The notes: generated from the letters alone by a model not told the origin. Counted from the stretch's first letter, positions 8,356-17,878 are shown. The stretch is 64,000 bases of DNA from Paenibacillus lutimineralis (GCF_003991425.1 NZ_CP034346.1:3757501-3821500); one strand, 5' to 3'. Numbers and translations: made by a program.

Positions 8356-8772
8356 TCACCATAGTCCTCCCGCCAGCATCGTAAAGCGCATAAATACGAT
8401 ACGATCCCCTTCCTGGGTCGCTAGTGGAGCATCCAAATCCTCAATTTCCGTCTCATTGATAAACACCCGATACAAGCCATCTGCGAAAGCAGTCAATGCC
8501 GCACTCACCGCTTGCTCAGGATCAGCCTGCCTATCATCGTAAACCGTTCCAAAGCCTACCTTGCCCTGTTCTGCGCTTTCCCCGATCTGCGTCTCCGTTA
8601 TGTAGGGAATTACATTCTTCTCAGACTGGCGTTCCTTAAACGCCTGAACTCCCCCTTCCACAACCCCGGTAATCAATTCTCGGAGGGTTTGTGGAATGCC
8701 AGGCAATTCAAGCTCTTGGGCCACAAGCTCCTTGCGTTTACCCGGTTTTTTCACTGTTACGGTCAGTTTCAT
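8356..8772 (-). CDS. small beta-grasp-like protein with near-terminal Gly-Gly
   Basis: A 138-residue protein, taking ATG at 8772 (MKLTVTVKK) because AGGGGGG sits eight bases upstream. A GTG at 8790 and an ATG at 8778 are alternatives. The C-terminus reads VFINETEIEDLDAPL, GDRIVFMRFTMLAGGLW. This resembles the last strands of MoaD/ThiS/ubiquitin-like proteins, which end in a loop with Gly-Gly, though here two residues (LW) follow. It is directly upstream of and probably co-translated with the DUF4132 gene. The fold assignment is inferred from pattern only; I see no E1-like activating enzyme in the window. Confidence 0.6.
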   Translation of the reverse strand: MKLTVTVKKPGKRKELVAQELELPGIPQTLRELITGVVEGGVQAFKERQSEKNVIPYITETQIGESAEQGKVGFGTVYDDRQADPEQAVSAALTAFADGLYRVFINETEIEDLDAPLATQEGDRIVFMRFTMLAGGLW

Positions 8773-9216
8773 CTGCATTTCCCCCCTCACTTACATATTC
8801 CACTGACATATGATCCGATTCCCTATTTGGAACAATATGTATCGAAAAAATTCATATGCACGAAATTCATTACGTCCTATTCCTATACAGAAATTAGCTA
8901 AACAAAGCGTGATCCTGATTCAAAAATAGTATAATGCTTGGCAAGTTATGTAATCAATTTCTATCATTCACGGGAACGTTAAACAATCCTTTGGACCCAG
9001 GTTGGTTAGTTGGATTTACCTAGCCTTCTCTTGCAACTGTTGTCACAAATAATCGAAATTAACTATATGGCATCATATATTTTCATAGAAACTTTCTTGA
9101 GTAGTAAAACGTTAAAATAATAAGGTTGCTGGAAGCCACGCTTACATCTTTACTTGCGGGTGATTCCCTCTTTTCTCGAACTGCATATCTTACATATTCG
9201 AAAGGAAGTCCAAACG
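8773..9216. other. divergent intergenic region, start signals only
   Basis: About 440 bp separate the minus-strand beta-grasp/DUF4132 pair from the plus-strand MORN gene. It must carry promoters for both. The only clear element is a TATAAT at 8930-8935, without a good -35 at 17 bp. No small gene or known RNA is visible. Confidence 0.4.
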
Positions 9217-9948
9217 ATGAAAAAAATCATTGCCTTATCTCTGTCCGTAGCTCTTTGCACAGCTTTGGCCACTGTGTCGCTCATTCCCGCTTCTTCCACA
9301 GCGCATGCAGCGGCAACAAAAGAATTAGTTCAAATTTCGAAGCAAGCCCAATACTATGGTGAAGTCACAAACGGAGCACCTAACGGACGCGGTACGATCC
9401 ATTGGGGGGACAACAAGCAATACTCGGGCGATTTTGTGAATGGCAAGCGCGAAGGCAGCGGTAAATATATCAATGAATATACGCAGGACGGCGATCAGCA
9501 TAAAGTGGTCTATAACGGGGCTTGGAAGCAGGATAAAATGGAAGGCAAGGGAACTTTGACTCATAAAGTGATCCAGGAAGACGGCGAGGTCATATGGAAT
9601 GAAATCCAAACGGGTACATTTAAAAACGGGGTGCTTCAAAATGGTTATGATGTGATTCACGCCCAGGCAGACCCGGATTATAGCTTTACCTATAAAAATG
9701 GAAATGAGAAGCTGGAAATCCTGGGTACAAATTCCGGACTAAAAGAATCACTGCAAAAAGGCACACTGTTCAGCATTAAATACCGTAACGGCTCGATCAA
9801 TAAATTATATTCAAGCTTTCCAGCAGATACTAAATCCGAACAACGTAAATTAGACGATGCATTGAAGTACTTAAAGGGGATCCAGAAGAAGCTGAACCCT
9901 CACATGGATGAATTCGAACGTTTGTCCAAACAAGTACCGCTGAACTAA
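9217..9948 (+). CDS. secreted MORN-repeat protein
   Basis: A 243-residue protein starting at ATG 9217, preceded by AAAGGAAG. An upstream in-frame ATG at 9154 is less likely because the 9217 start gives a perfect signal peptide (MKKIIALSLSVALCTALATV) with cleavage near AHAAA. Residues about 45-120 hold MORN-type repeats (YYGEVTNGAPNGRGTIHWGD, YSGDFVNGKREGSGKYI, YNGAWKQDKMEGKGTLTH). MORN repeats are surface or lipid/protein-binding modules. The rest is lysine-rich and unrecognised. It is the only plus-strand gene inside the island and splits it into two minus-strand blocks. Confidence 0.8.
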   Translation: MKKIIALSLSVALCTALATVSLIPASSTAHAAATKELVQISKQAQYYGEVTNGAPNGRGTIHWGDNKQYSGDFVNGKREGSGKYINEYTQDGDQHKVVYNGAWKQDKMEGKGTLTHKVIQEDGEVIWNEIQTGTFKNGVLQNGYDVIHAQADPDYSFTYKNGNEKLEILGTNSGLKESLQKGTLFSIKYRNGSINKLYSSFPADTKSEQRKLDDALKYLKGIQKKLNPHMDEFERLSKQVPLN

Positions 9949-9971
9949 CAATATAACTTGATCTCCAATAT

Positions 9972-9999
9972 AGAAGCTGCGCAATTAAGCGCAGCTTCT
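9972..9999. terminator. bidirectional hairpin after the MORN gene
   Basis: Perfect arms AGAAGCTGC and GCAGCTTCT around a short loop. The T content after it is modest. It lies between the convergent ends of the MORN gene and the metallophosphoesterase gene and could serve both. Confidence 0.65.
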
Positions 10000-10061
10000 A
10001 TTAGATTTGATACGGATATCCACGCCCCCAATATTACAAATCCTTTCATCCTGCCATCTTC

Positions 10062-10940
10062 CTAATCCAGCACCGCAGCTGTGAAGATATAAGCACGACC
10101 ATCCGCATTTAGAACCTGCGGACCGTCATCTAGTTCAGCCAGCCCCTGTTCCCAATGAATATGCCCACAGCAGACTAATGGGACAGGAGCCCCCTCCAGC
10201 TCTTCGAAAATATCCGGGTTGCCTGGTAGTCCATGCGCTTCGATCTTTGGGCTTTCATGAAGCAGTAGAATATCAGGCCCCTGCCTGACAAGCCGACGCA
10301 AGGTTTCCAGATAATCAGCTTCCGCGATGCGGTTAGGTTTGTCCGTCCTGCCAATGATCCCTCCTAGCCCTGCTATGGTCAGCCCGCCGTATGTAAACTT
10401 ATCTACATCAGAGAAAAAATGAATTCCTGCCGTAGAGGATAATTCGTCTATCCCCGCCTTCGTCAAGAGATCATGATTCCCAGTAACGCCTGTCACGAAC
10501 CCGAAATATTTGCGGAAAGCTCGCCATACGGGAAGTGGATCGCCGCTGGCCCCCCTTCGGGCTAGATCTGTAAATAAATCGCCGCAAAGGCATACCATCA
10601 CCTTGGCCGGGTCCAAGTCCGGCAAATGGATTTGCAGCAAGAGCGCCAGCATCTCCGCTAGTTCTTCGCCCAGCAGCTTCTGCGCGCCTCTCGCAGATTC
10701 CACCACTTGATTAGCTTCCTGGCCCTCTACACTACTATGCCCCGCGATCCCCTGCAAATCAGAAGCGATAACCAGCGCATCCCATTCTTCCGGCAGCCCA
10801 ATCATCTCACCCCAATAAATTGGGAGCCATTCGTAGGATATGCCTGCTCCTCGGGAAGCGGCAGTGATATAAGGAATTCTCTCCAAGGGTTCTCGGGCGA
10901 TGTCTACAATTTGCAGCGATCTCTTGCTATGTTTCTTCAT
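10062..10940 (-). CDS. calcineurin-type metallophosphoesterase
   Basis: A 292-residue cytoplasmic protein. The metal-binding motifs appear in order: SDLQG (60-64), GDLFTD (120-125), GNHD (154-157), LLHES (227-230) and GHIHW (259-263). The usual D-x-H of motif I is D-x-Q here, which may change metal preference. AGGAGG precedes the ATG. It ends the minus-strand block that begins with the kinase and ligase genes. In known bacterial RNA-repair systems (Pnkp/Hen1) the 3'-end phosphatase is of this superfamily, so a role in trimming RNA ends is possible. The substrate is not shown by the sequence. Confidence 0.85.
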   Translation of the reverse strand: MKKHSKRSLQIVDIAREPLERIPYITAASRGAGISYEWLPIYWGEMIGLPEEWDALVIASDLQGIAGHSSVEGQEANQVVESARGAQKLLGEELAEMLALLLQIHLPDLDPAKVMVCLCGDLFTDLARRGASGDPLPVWRAFRKYFGFVTGVTGNHDLLTKAGIDELSSTAGIHFFSDVDKFTYGGLTIAGLGGIIGRTDKPNRIAEADYLETLRRLVRQGPDILLLHESPKIEAHGLPGNPDIFEELEGAPVPLVCCGHIHWEQGLAELDDGPQVLNADGRAYIFTAAVLD

Positions 10941-10964
10941 CGCAATGCCTCCTGCTAAGTCCTG

Positions 10965-11762
10965 TTACAGATAGCGGCCGAAATAGTACTCTACCTTTTC
11001 ATGTGAATACCCGTCTTCCCCTCTCCAGGTGGCCATCGACATAAAATCGGTCCCCCGCCCGCGCTCTTTACGGTAATCATCCTTCGATTCCAGCAGGCCC
11101 GCATATCCCCAAATCTCCATGATTACGTCACGTTCATTCTTATTCGCAGGAAAAATATCTTTCCATCGTTTCTCCAGCTGCCGAGCGGCATCCTTATCTT
11201 CGCAAGAATCAATGGCTTCAATCATTCGCTTTAAGATTTCCACATCTGCATCACTGACAGTAAACGGATCTTCCTTGCTAAGACATTCAAGGTCCAGCAG
11301 GCAGTATACCAGCCAGTTCAAGCGGATGCCTCCCCATTTCACCCGTTCGAAATTCTGAACATTCAGACCCTCATTAACATACTCCTTATTTGACATCAGT
11401 TTATGGTCGTTACAATCCCCGCAAGCGCTGTACGACCGCTGTTCCGCTGGCCGCTCAGCGTAAGTATGCATAGGCAGATCATAGGTAAGAGCCCAGCTTG
11501 ACAAAGCGCTTCGCAAATGGACTTTTCGCGTAGACAAGCTATGCAAAAAAGCCTCAACAATAACATCTTTTGTGAGAACTTCTTGATGGAGCTGCCGCAG
11601 CCTTTGCACACATTGATCATGCGACAGGTTTAAGGGGTCGAACATGAGTCCGTGGCTCTTGGCATACTGAAAATCTTCCTCTGTATAGGTATATCCCCCT
11701 CTTCTCCAACCTCCAGATTGCCAGAAGGTATCGAACAGGATTTTCTTCGCTTTCCGATCCAT
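10965..11762 (-). CDS. unrecognised island protein with a CxxC motif
   Basis: A 265-residue soluble protein that I cannot assign. It has a single CGDC motif near residue 113, many aromatic residues and a helical second half. There is no signal peptide or membrane segment. The ATG at 11762 has AAGGAG upstream with a rather long spacer of about 13 bases. It is 24 bp from the metallophosphoesterase gene and 59 bp from the zinc-ribbon gene, consistent with one operon. Confidence 0.65.
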   Translation of the reverse strand: MDRKAKKILFDTFWQSGGWRRGGYTYTEEDFQYAKSHGLMFDPLNLSHDQCVQRLRQLHQEVLTKDVIVEAFLHSLSTRKVHLRSALSSWALTYDLPMHTYAERPAEQRSYSACGDCNDHKLMSNKEYVNEGLNVQNFERVKWGGIRLNWLVYCLLDLECLSKEDPFTVSDADVEILKRMIEAIDSCEDKDAARQLEKRWKDIFPANKNERDVIMEIWGYAGLLESKDDYRKERGRGTDFMSMATWRGEDGYSHEKVEYYFGRYL

Positions 11763-11821
11763 AGATAATAAATATCTCCTTCCTTAGCGCCGATTTGCCT
11801 TATTTCGCATAGAGATCCGAT

Positions 11822-13117
11822 TCAGCTTTGCTGGTACGTTGTCGCCGTTATCCGGTCCTTGGGACAAATAAACATATAATAAATCCCCTCACCGTAATCC
11901 TCCAAATCCGACCAATCCAACTGTCCGATAAAAAGCATACTCCGGCCACAGCATGGACAATTCGGGTATCCGGCATCTTGTACCCAACCCGGATATCCGC
12001 CGAATTTGGAATGGGAATCCAACTCCCATACCGCGGCGTAGTAAGCAGAACGAGGGATGCTGGATAACATCAGTTGCGGACCAACCAGCAAATACTCTCT
12101 GCTGTATTCTTCTAATTCAATGTCGGGCAAGTAATCGGGCTTCCGGTTATATGCGCTCCAGCTTGGCGCACCGTCTCCATCCAGTTCCATATAAATAACG
12201 CCATAACATCCACAATTCACACAGGTATCCACCTGCAGCCGCTCCCAGGACAGGTTCAATCTGGCCAGTGCCGTATGGGTCGTATCCACATCGATCAGTC
12301 TAGTTAATTTCCCGCTGCACCACGAGCAAGCCGCAGCAGCATGTCTTAAAAATCCAGAGAACATCTGTTGAACTGTGGAATCGCGCTGGTCTTCCATTTT
12401 CTCAACAGCATAGCTACTCCCTTGAACCAGGTTGCGGCGTTGCCCAGAATCCGACAGCTCCCAGCCCGCTTCCCGGGCGTACAATGCTGGAACGACGTAC
12501 AAATGCTCTGCCCACTCCGGAGGCTTCATCCGCCATTCTTGAAAGCGGCGAACGACTTGTTCATCCCCAATCCAGGCTAAGGCAAGCAGAATAAAATTCC
12601 TATTTTCGTCATCCCATTCTACCTGATCCAAGAGCCGGTCCCGAACATCGGGTCCAGCGTCTTTATACAAAATTCCTGGATAGTATAGCTCGTGTTCCAA
12701 GAGGAGCGGCAAGCAGCCGGCGATCGATTCGTTACGGAAGCTCACAAGGGAGGATAGAATGTCACGGCTCGTATCTTCATCTCCTGATACCAGCAAATGA
12801 GACGCATAAGCGGCCATGCTCTCCGCTTCACTAGGAGACAACGACGCGTAAACCTGTTCTTTGCTGCGTGGATATGGAGTGTATTTAATAAGCGGATCAT
12901 ATTGCAGGGGGCTGTGCATGATTTTCAAAATTTCCACCGGATCATTCAGCCCTTCATACAGATTCACCGTTTTACGATGCTGTTGAATATAGGCTTCCCG
13001 CTTCCTCCGCTCTTGCTCCTGGTAGCAGGGCATGCAGTATCCTCCCGTTTTAGCAGCTGTTGACGGTAAAATCATAGCCGCGCAGCCTTCGCTTTGACAT
13101 GGAACTTTTTCCGTCAT
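11822..13117 (-). CDS. zinc-ribbon protein with DUF1963/YwqG-like C-terminus
   Basis: A 431-residue protein. The N-terminus has a treble-clef-like cysteine set (CQSEGC and YCMPCY, residues 6-36). Residues about 45-250 are helical repeats. Further cysteine pairs are CSWC, CVNCGC and CPCCGRSM. The C-terminal segment (GGYPGWVQDAGYPNCPCCG, then FIGQLDWSDLEDYGEG and YMFIC) resembles the end of DUF1963/YwqG-type proteins, which occur in bacterial immunity-like loci. GAGGAAGT precedes the ATG. The role in this operon is unknown. Confidence 0.65.
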   Translation of the reverse strand: MTEKVPCQSEGCAAMILPSTAAKTGGYCMPCYQEQERRKREAYIQQHRKTVNLYEGLNDPVEILKIMHSPLQYDPLIKYTPYPRSKEQVYASLSPSEAESMAAYASHLLVSGDEDTSRDILSSLVSFRNESIAGCLPLLLEHELYYPGILYKDAGPDVRDRLLDQVEWDDENRNFILLALAWIGDEQVVRRFQEWRMKPPEWAEHLYVVPALYAREAGWELSDSGQRRNLVQGSSYAVEKMEDQRDSTVQQMFSGFLRHAAAACSWCSGKLTRLIDVDTTHTALARLNLSWERLQVDTCVNCGCYGVIYMELDGDGAPSWSAYNRKPDYLPDIELEEYSREYLLVGPQLMLSSIPRSAYYAAVWELDSHSKFGGYPGWVQDAGYPNCPCCGRSMLFIGQLDWSDLEDYGEGIYYMFICPKDRITATTYQQS

Positions 13118-13152
13118 ACTTCCTCTGCCCTCCTCCTAATAACTTTAGGAAT

Positions 13153-13818
13153 TTATTGTTTTACAGCTGCGAGCCATGCTTCCTTGACCGAGATCGGGCT
13201 TTTGCTACTGTTCTGCCCGTCCCCTTCTTCCGACCACAGCGGCGGGTAGTAACTCAGTACTTGATCGGACTCCAACTGCCTGACTTGCTCCTGCCAGCCT
13301 TTCCAGCGGAAGGTTTGGTAGAACTGCTCCAGATCTCCATCGGCCAGCCACGCCATAAATCCGGAATAAGCTAGCTCGGTTGACTCCCATTCCAGCGTGT
13401 CCGGAGCAAAATAATAGATTAGACCGGTACCTTCATATCGTCCTGTATCCAAGGCGAAAAAACCGCCTGCAGCATCGTAGGCTACAACCAGCATTCCCTC
13501 CAAGGGAGCAAACTCTAGATCATTCTTATGAAGTCCATTCCAAGAAGTCAAACTGCCGCATATTTCAGCTCTACCAGCTCCAAGCAGAGTAATCCATCCT
13601 TCATCAAACAAGATCCCTCCGGTCCGGTAGGCGACACTCCCTAAGTAGGATCGGGTGCTCACTTGCAAAGCGTATAAAGTCTCCTTAGCTGTATCTAACT
13701 CTGCTGGTATAATTCTGTAGGTATTTGCACTGTCTTTCAGCATTTCGCTAAGTTCGACCCATGAATCATTTTCAGCATCTATAAGTTCTTCGATGGGTTT
13801 TTTAGATTCATTTAACAT
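13153..13818 (-). CDS. DUF2625 family protein
   Basis: A 221-residue protein matching the DUF2625 pattern over most of its length: TLYALQVSTRSYLGSVAYRT, GGILFDEGWITLLGAG, VAYDAAGGFFALD, YYFAPDTLEWE and FYQTFRWKGW. AGAGGACC lies directly before the ATG. The biochemical function of DUF2625 is unknown. Its neighbours on both sides are in the same direction with gaps of 35-55 bp, so it is likely part of the same transcript. Confidence 0.8.
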   Translation of the reverse strand: MLNESKKPIEELIDAENDSWVELSEMLKDSANTYRIIPAELDTAKETLYALQVSTRSYLGSVAYRTGGILFDEGWITLLGAGRAEICGSLTSWNGLHKNDLEFAPLEGMLVVAYDAAGGFFALDTGRYEGTGLIYYFAPDTLEWESTELAYSGFMAWLADGDLEQFYQTFRWKGWQEQVRQLESDQVLSYYPPLWSEEGDGQNSSKSPISVKEAWLAAVKQ

Positions 13819-13873
13819 GGTCCTCTTGTTTCACCTTCTTCTTGATTCCTTCGGTCAGGCTCTTCCAGACTAC

Positions 13874-15547
13874 TTATCTCATCCAGGCCAGCAGTATCTG
13901 CAGCTTGTCCTTGAGTGGCGATGTTTCTTTCTTCGCACGCTGCGCGAGCTTGCTGCGGCTGCCAAAAATCCGGTAAAGAACGTATTCACGCTGATAGTCT
14001 TCCTTTGCTGCAAGCTCATGCACAAGTGCGTCCGCCAGTTCCAGGCTGTCGATGACGATATTTTTAACTGCCCCTGCCGACTCATTGCCTCCCAGTAAGA
14101 TAGATATCAACACTGGCATCTGTTGCACGGAAAGCCCATGTGCTTCCACAAAAGCCTCCGCATATCCGTCCTGAACCGATTGATGCTCCGTATCCACCAA
14201 TTCCATGTACCGCTGCACGAGCGGGTAATAGACTTCGCTGTACAATCCCAATCCAAACACTGCATAGGTTCCGGGCATTGCCGACTTCTCGCCGGGCTCC
14301 ACATCCCCGTACCAGGCGAATTCCTCCAAAGCAGCTTCCACATATTTCGCTACGCGCGGAAACAAGTCTGGGTACTGGACGCAATTGGCAAAAAATTGAT
14401 GCTGCTGCGATTTCGCCAGCTTTTTAACCGGTAAATAGTTTTTGGCTTTGCTTCGTAACGTAAGCTTATAACCTTTGGGGAATCCTTGTTCCAACAGCGA
14501 GATGACATAATCCAGCGCTTCGCGGTAGGCCGCTTCCTCTTCAGACGCAATTCGGATGTCGATCGTCTGCAAAATATCATTCGCTTTGCCTTGGAACAAG
14601 CTGCCTTGCCGCATGCTTTCATACCGTCCGCTGCCCTGCTGCAAATAATTTGCTGCCTGTTCCGATCCGAGCTGCTTGGCAAGTTCAAGATATTCCTTGC
14701 GAGTGTCCGGCTTTTTACGGCCAATCTGCAGCGCCGCATATAGGAAAAATTCTATTGCATCGGCATTCGGCAGGCTAGCCTTGGCTCCTTCTTTAAGCAG
14801 CCATTCATGCCCGAAATTCCCGGTTCGGTCAAAATACCGCTCCAAAAACTGTTTTTCCGCCCACTCTCTTAAGGCTGAAGTATACTGATAGGACCACTGC
14901 TCCAAACGGCTGCGGTTCGCACGATGCTTGTCGTTCAGACGCTGAATTAACGGATCTATAATGTCAGATTTCTGCGCAAAAAACTGCGGATTAAGTAAAT
15001 GGCGCGCAAAGAAAAACTCATCGTCTTCGTTCGGTCGCACTGGCAGCTCTGCCAGTACCTTGGATTGGATAAACGCAGCGAGTTCCTGCTTCAGCACTTG
15101 AAGTTTATGCTCATTGATTAGCACCTCTTGACGGTGCTGCGCGGCAGACCCCCGCTCCAATTCCAGAATCAGTTCCATTCGGTAATCGAAAAACCGGCTG
15201 CCATATCGATCGGATTGAAAAGTCTCTTCTACTTGCGCACGTAAAGCGGAATAAAGTTCCTCCAACAGCGCTTCATCCTTCATTTCCAGCAAACCTTCAA
15301 TATAAGAACCTGCTTCTACCGTATAAGAGCTATCGCTCCAATCAAAGGGTTCATATAAATCGATATATATCGTTCCGTATCCGCCGCCTTGCTGTTCGTT
15401 CTTCCACGAGACTTTAAAGTAATCGTTCACCCCAGCCTGAAGCCGGCTACGATTTTTTAACTCTTGAATTCTTTTGCTTTCCCGCTCATAGACCGGGATA
15501 ATCTGACTCCATACATCGTCAAGAAAAGCTTCGACATATTGATTCAA
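13874..15547 (-). CDS. large unrecognised helical protein
   Basis: A 557-residue protein that I cannot assign with confidence. It is charged, mostly helical, with no signal peptide or membrane helix; residues about 130-170 have coiled-coil character. I place the start at TTG 15547 (LNQYVEAFL), seven bases after GGGGAG. A TTG at 15553 is closer to the ribosome binding site than usual. It lies in the middle of the island with short gaps on both sides. Confidence 0.65.
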   Translation of the reverse strand: MNQYVEAFLDDVWSQIIPVYERESKRIQELKNRSRLQAGVNDYFKVSWKNEQQGGGYGTIYIDLYEPFDWSDSSYTVEAGSYIEGLLEMKDEALLEELYSALRAQVEETFQSDRYGSRFFDYRMELILELERGSAAQHRQEVLINEHKLQVLKQELAAFIQSKVLAELPVRPNEDDEFFFARHLLNPQFFAQKSDIIDPLIQRLNDKHRANRSRLEQWSYQYTSALREWAEKQFLERYFDRTGNFGHEWLLKEGAKASLPNADAIEFFLYAALQIGRKKPDTRKEYLELAKQLGSEQAANYLQQGSGRYESMRQGSLFQGKANDILQTIDIRIASEEEAAYREALDYVISLLEQGFPKGYKLTLRSKAKNYLPVKKLAKSQQHQFFANCVQYPDLFPRVAKYVEAALEEFAWYGDVEPGEKSAMPGTYAVFGLGLYSEVYYPLVQRYMELVDTEHQSVQDGYAEAFVEAHGLSVQQMPVLISILLGGNESAGAVKNIVIDSLELADALVHELAAKEDYQREYVLYRIFGSRSKLAQRAKKETSPLKDKLQILLAWMR

Positions 15548-15616
15548 ACGCAACTCTCCCCTTATTGACCTACGTATAGGCTTACTACTTCATCTCCTGC
15601 TTCTCCCTTGTTTATG

Positions 15617-16684
15617 TCAGCCGATCGTCTCGACGACGTTGCCCTCTTGATCTTTAATATGAGTCTTTATGATTTGGAACAAAAGCCCTGGCAGTGAAGC
15701 CAGTCCAAACTCGCTTTCCAGTGGTACCAGCCTTTGACTGAGCTCGGTGGCAGCTTCTTGATTCAAACGAATACTGACTTCCTTATCCTCCATACGAAAC
15801 TCGGCACTTTCTCCTGGCTCAAATACAACACGGATTTCTTGACTCACAAGGGTAAGACTTCTTTGTTTTAATATCCGTCCACGCAGCAGTTTGCCAATGA
15901 TTCCAGCCTGCTTCGCTCCGAGCTTCACGCGATCCGGCTGTTTGTTGAACCATCCTTTCTTCCCTGGCTCCCAGCCCAACTGATCCACGAATAAAAAGCC
16001 AGTATTAGAGCCTTCCTGCTCTATCCCCTGTTCAACCGCCTCAGCAATCGCCGGAACCTCTAAAAGAGAATCACGCGTTAAATCCGTAACATAACCTGGA
16101 ATCTGTGCCAAGCCTGCTTCAAGCACGCCTAATGTATTCCAAGTCTGCATGGCCTCAAGCTCATCGACTGTAATGCCAACCATTTGAATAAATTCCAAAT
16201 GACCATTCGGTGTCTCAATCGTCGGTAGTTCCGGGTCGAGTGTAAAAGCAAGTGCGGTGAGTAGCGTATCCGCGCCAAGGCAGATGGGGCCATTGGCATC
16301 CAAATAATCACCGGAGCGGAACACATTGCCGCTGCCGAACACGTATCTCCCCATATTTTGCAGCAAATTGAGCGCCCATGCGGGAGGCTCTTCCTCGTCT
16401 TCATTCCGCACAAGCCGAAATGTAAGTTCAAACCCGTAACCGCTGTACTCCGCATTCTCCAATTCTTTCTCATACAGTTCCGAAAATCCATACGTGACAA
16501 AATGCCAATGTGGCACTGGCGTCTCGCTTTTGTAGGCGCTAATACCATCGAGTGGATCCTCGCCTCCAAGTGAATAGGGAATCATCGTCCCATAATGCTT
16601 CAGCTCTTGCTCCCCGTAGATTTTACCTAATTCCTGATCAATCGCATCCCAGCCGGATGTATTTTCTTCTACTTCTTCGCTCAT
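15617..16684 (-). CDS. suppressor-of-fused domain protein
   Basis: A 355-residue protein; the ATG at 16684 is preceded by AGGAGG at good spacing, so a longer N-terminal reading to 16759 is unlikely. The sequence YGTMIPYSLGGEDPLDGIS, VPHWHFVTYGFSELY and GYGFELTFRL, followed by PPAWALNLLQNMGRYVF, is typical of bacterial suppressor-of-fused (SUFU) proteins such as YqcF. Bacterial SUFU domains act as antitoxin or immunity modules in several systems. No cognate toxin gene is visible beside it. Confidence 0.85.
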   Translation of the reverse strand: MSEEVEENTSGWDAIDQELGKIYGEQELKHYGTMIPYSLGGEDPLDGISAYKSETPVPHWHFVTYGFSELYEKELENAEYSGYGFELTFRLVRNEDEEEPPAWALNLLQNMGRYVFGSGNVFRSGDYLDANGPICLGADTLLTALAFTLDPELPTIETPNGHLEFIQMVGITVDELEAMQTWNTLGVLEAGLAQIPGYVTDLTRDSLLEVPAIAEAVEQGIEQEGSNTGFLFVDQLGWEPGKKGWFNKQPDRVKLGAKQAGIIGKLLRGRILKQRSLTLVSQEIRVVFEPGESAEFRMEDKEVSIRLNQEAATELSQRLVPLESEFGLASLPGLLFQIIKTHIKDQEGNVVETIG

Positions 16685-16783
16685 CACTTTGCCTCCTATG
16701 TATTTATGACTAATTGAATATAAGATCGTGTTCAGAAAGATCGGTTTTCTTATCAACACTGGGCTTTTTGAACTACCTTTAAA

Positions 16784-17593
16784 TTACGGTAATTTTCGAA
16801 CGCGTTGCTTGGGCTTTTGAGTCCGCCAGGCCACCAGAATCCCGGCTTCGCCTAATATCTGATTCACAACCGTAAGATGTTCAACCGGTATTTCCCATAC
16901 GAAATGACTGCCGAGCGGACGGAGCGACCCTCGTTCTTCGTCATCTTCAATCCAGTCTCGCAAGGTCGGGCCATCTCCCTGCCCCGCGATATGAATTTTC
17001 ATATGCTTCTCACTGAGAAGATTATATGGATACACCATCCGCAACATGCTTTCTGTGTATCGACCCTGTCCCTGATAGGTTCCTGGCGCTTCGTGAATAA
17101 AAGCGAAGCCGTTCTCATAAGGAAACATGGTGGCACCGTTTTCTCCCGCCGCGTAGTACATTGCTTTCGTAATTCTATCTACCGTATATACAATGCCGTA
17201 TGGTACATCAAACCGCTGTGCAGCACTGTTAGTCCACTCCGTTATCGCTCCATATATCTCTTCAAGCTTACTGTCGCAATGGGCCCCGATATGCGGAAAA
17301 CTACCATATTCACCGGTCTGATATGTAAAAGCAGCGTCCCAGGGTCGCCCTCCACGTACATCGCTGTAAAGCCAATAAGAACTTGTCAACCCGTTCTCGA
17401 TCCTTGCCTTTAGTTCCTCCAAGGATACCTCGAATAGATCATGATCCCCTTCATGGTCCCCATCCTTTATATGCTCATAATAAGTGGCTCCGGTAATCGG
17501 CATGCCAATGGCATCAAAATAAGACTTCCCGGCTTGCAAGGCATCCAAAGGATGAATATGAAGAGTGTCGTAAAGCGAAACTCCTGTGCACAA
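16784..17593 (-). CDS. unrecognised island protein
   Basis: A 269-residue soluble protein of unknown family. The start is TTG at 17593, eight bases after a perfect AGGAGG. It has acidic segments and many aromatic residues (TYQTGEYGSFPHIGAHCDS, AMYYAAGENGATMFPYENG), which gives it the look of immunity-like proteins, but I cannot name a family. A palindromic repeat separates it from the RNA ligase gene upstream, which may or may not break the transcript. Confidence 0.65.
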   Translation of the reverse strand: MCTGVSLYDTLHIHPLDALQAGKSYFDAIGMPITGATYYEHIKDGDHEGDHDLFEVSLEELKARIENGLTSSYWLYSDVRGGRPWDAAFTYQTGEYGSFPHIGAHCDSKLEEIYGAITEWTNSAAQRFDVPYGIVYTVDRITKAMYYAAGENGATMFPYENGFAFIHEAPGTYQGQGRYTESMLRMVYPYNLLSEKHMKIHIAGQGDGPTLRDWIEDDEERGSLRPLGSHFVWEIPVEHLTVVNQILGEAGILVAWRTQKPKQRVRKLP

Positions 17594-17628
17594 AAATAAT
17601 CACCTCCTATTCAGGCTCAGATGTTTTT

Positions 17629-17813
17629 CTAACGAAACTACAAACCGCTATTGCCTCAAATACAAGCTAAAATCGAATCTAACGAAACTACAGAACGTTA
17701 TTTAGGGTAAAAACAAGCACTATGCCCCCATTTTAGGTCAATAGCGATACCCCGTTTCGTTAAAATTTTCAGATTTCCTTTCTAGCCCCCATAGCGATAT
17801 CTAGTTTCGTTAG
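17629..17813. repeat. palindromic repeat, copy 4
   Basis: Same plan as the other copies: forward units starting at about 17629 and 17679, inverted units ending in GTTTCGTTAA and AGTTTCGTTAG, total 185 bp. Internal sequence is the most diverged of the four, while length and unit spacing are kept. It lies between the RNA ligase gene and the next gene of the same strand. Confidence 0.8.
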
Positions 17814-17878
17814 AACTCATGTTTTGGGTACTTCTACTCAGAATTACATGATCAACACCTCTTTCTTTATCAACAACT

